From the NCBI GenBank assembly GCA_003485905.1, contig DNHK01000117.1:1-15585 (forward strand): DNA of 15,585 nt, in the 5' to 3' direction. Origin of the DNA: Gammaproteobacteria bacterium. GTDB taxonomy: Bacteria; Pseudomonadota; Gammaproteobacteria; Arenicellales; Arenicellaceae. The translations under genes and the position numbers were made by a program. The notes beneath the pieces were generated by a model, which was not told the DNA's origin, made no database searches, and saw only the letters and a program-made list of their open reading frames with translations. This document shows positions 14,810 to 15,585 of this stretch, in pieces; within the stretch, counting starts at the first letter, position 1; every line of letters starts with the position of its first letter.

Positions 14810-15585
14810 TTGATAAGTAAATCTGGTCAGCCAAATAGGGTTGTGTCAGGTATGCGGCCTACGGGTAGGCTGCATTTAGGTCACTACCACGGGGTGTTAA
14901 AAAACTGGATAGAGATGCAGCATGAGTATGACTGCTACTTTTTTGTTGCTGATTGGCATGCGTTAACAACGCACTATGAATCGGAGACAGCAAATATCTC
15001 GGATAGTGTTTGGGAAATGGTGATTGATTGGCTGGCAGCCGGTGTAGATCCAAGCCGAGCAACGTTATTTGTGCAATCACGGGTGCCACAGCATGCAGAA
15101 TTAAATTTGCTGCTTTCAATGATTACACCGATTGGCTGGCTAGAGCGGGTGCCAAGCTACAAAGATCAACAGGATAAGTTACACGAAAAGGACTTATCCA
15201 CACATGGATTCCTTGGTTACCCAGTGTTGCAAGCGGCTGACATAACTTTGTATCAAGCGTCTAAGGTGCCAGTAGGAGAAGATCAGGTCCCGCACGTAGA
15301 GTTAACTCGTGAGATAGTCCGTCGATTTAACTATTTATATGGGCGGGAACCAGGTTTTGAAGAAAAGGCGGAATTAGCAATCCGTAAATTAGGCAAGAAA
15401 GGTGCGAAGTTATTTAGGAGCCTTAAAACTGCGTATACCGAGCGTGGCGAACAAGATGCGATAGAACGTAGTCATGCGTTATTACTCAACAATCAAAACT
15501 TAACGAATGCCGAAAGCGAACTGCTATACGGCTATATTGAGGGAGGCGGTCGGGTGATTTTGCAGGAACCAGAAGCCCTGTTAAC
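14810..15585 (+). CDS. trpS: Tryptophanyl-tRNA synthetase, N-terminal part (cut by the window edge)
   Basis: TrpS charges tRNA-Trp with tryptophan. About 258 residues are present and the frame is still open at the right edge. Near the N-terminus is VVSGMRPTGRLHLGHYHGVLKNW, carrying the class I HIGH-type motif (HLGH). It is followed by FFVADWHALTTHY, MITPIGWLERVPSYKDQ, the tryptophan-pocket region FLGYPVLQAADI and VPVGEDQVPHVELTREIVRRFN. From about residue 180 there is a segment (YGREPGFEEKAELAIRKLG... to GYIEGGGRVILQEPEALL) placed ahead of KMSKS. It is typical of the long TrpS form near scpA/scpB and missing from the short E. coli form. KMSKS itself lies beyond the window. The start is TTG, supported by AAGGAG six bases upstream. 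Confidence 0.95.
   Translation, partial: MISKSGQPNRVVSGMRPTGRLHLGHYHGVLKNWIEMQHEYDCYFFVADWHALTTHYESETANISDSVWEMVIDWLAAGVDPSRATLFVQSRVPQHAELNLLLSMITPIGWLERVPSYKDQQDKLHEKDLSTHGFLGYPVLQAADITLYQASKVPVGEDQVPHVELTREIVRRFNYLYGREPGFEEKAELAIRKLGKKGAKLFRSLKTAYTERGEQDAIERSHALLLNNQNLTNAESELLYGYIEGGGRVILQEPEALL

Noticed and set aside
15194..15202. Perfect DnaA-box word TTATCCACA
   Set aside because: It is a single copy inside the trpS coding sequence (encoding part of DLSTH), with no cluster, AT-rich unwinding element or replication genes nearby.

Overview
The window looks like chromosomal core DNA from a gammaproteobacterium. Four things point there: NqrF is nearly identical in pattern to the Vibrio-type subunit and is followed by apbE and nqrM; the LysR regulator aligns residue for residue with enterobacterial CysB; PcnB, FolK and YciO are of the gammaproteobacterial type; and TrpS is the long form with an extra segment between its HIGH and KMSKS motifs. 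Na+-pumping NQR suggests a marine or saline habitat, but that is inference. I could not assign a genus. I see no prophage, insertion sequence, CRISPR array, tRNA or rRNA.

Left part (1-2110): the 3' end of nqrF, then apbE and nqrM. These are the last subunit, the FMN-attaching enzyme and the maturation factor of Na+-translocating NADH:quinone reductase. Next (2226-4147) is an unrecognised 313-residue protein whose stop codon overlaps the start of cysB, so the two are translationally coupled. A secreted protein follows (4334-5611). It has a jelly-roll-like domain, a PKD-like domain, a Thr/Asp repeat linker and an unusual C-terminus of ten glycines spaced every four residues in two blocks. A strong intrinsic terminator closes it.

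Middle part (5871-9523): a periplasmic HtrA/Deg-type protease with two PDZ domains, then an OmpR-family response regulator and a histidine kinase whose reading frames overlap. This looks like an envelope-stress module. Thioredoxin reductase (trxB) follows, facing a putidaredoxin-type [2Fe-2S] ferredoxin on the minus strand.

Right part (10982-15585): a 772-base stretch without a convincing gene, then pcnB (poly(A) polymerase with a long Arg/Gly-rich tail), folK, yciO and the 5' two-thirds or so of trpS, which runs off the right edge. Several genes seem to begin with TTG or GTG (apbE, the kinase, folK, trpS and possibly pcnB).

I found no clear new multi-gene system. The best candidates for something undescribed are the GX3-repeat C-terminus of the secreted protein, the cysB-coupled unknown protein, and the RG-rich tail of PcnB.
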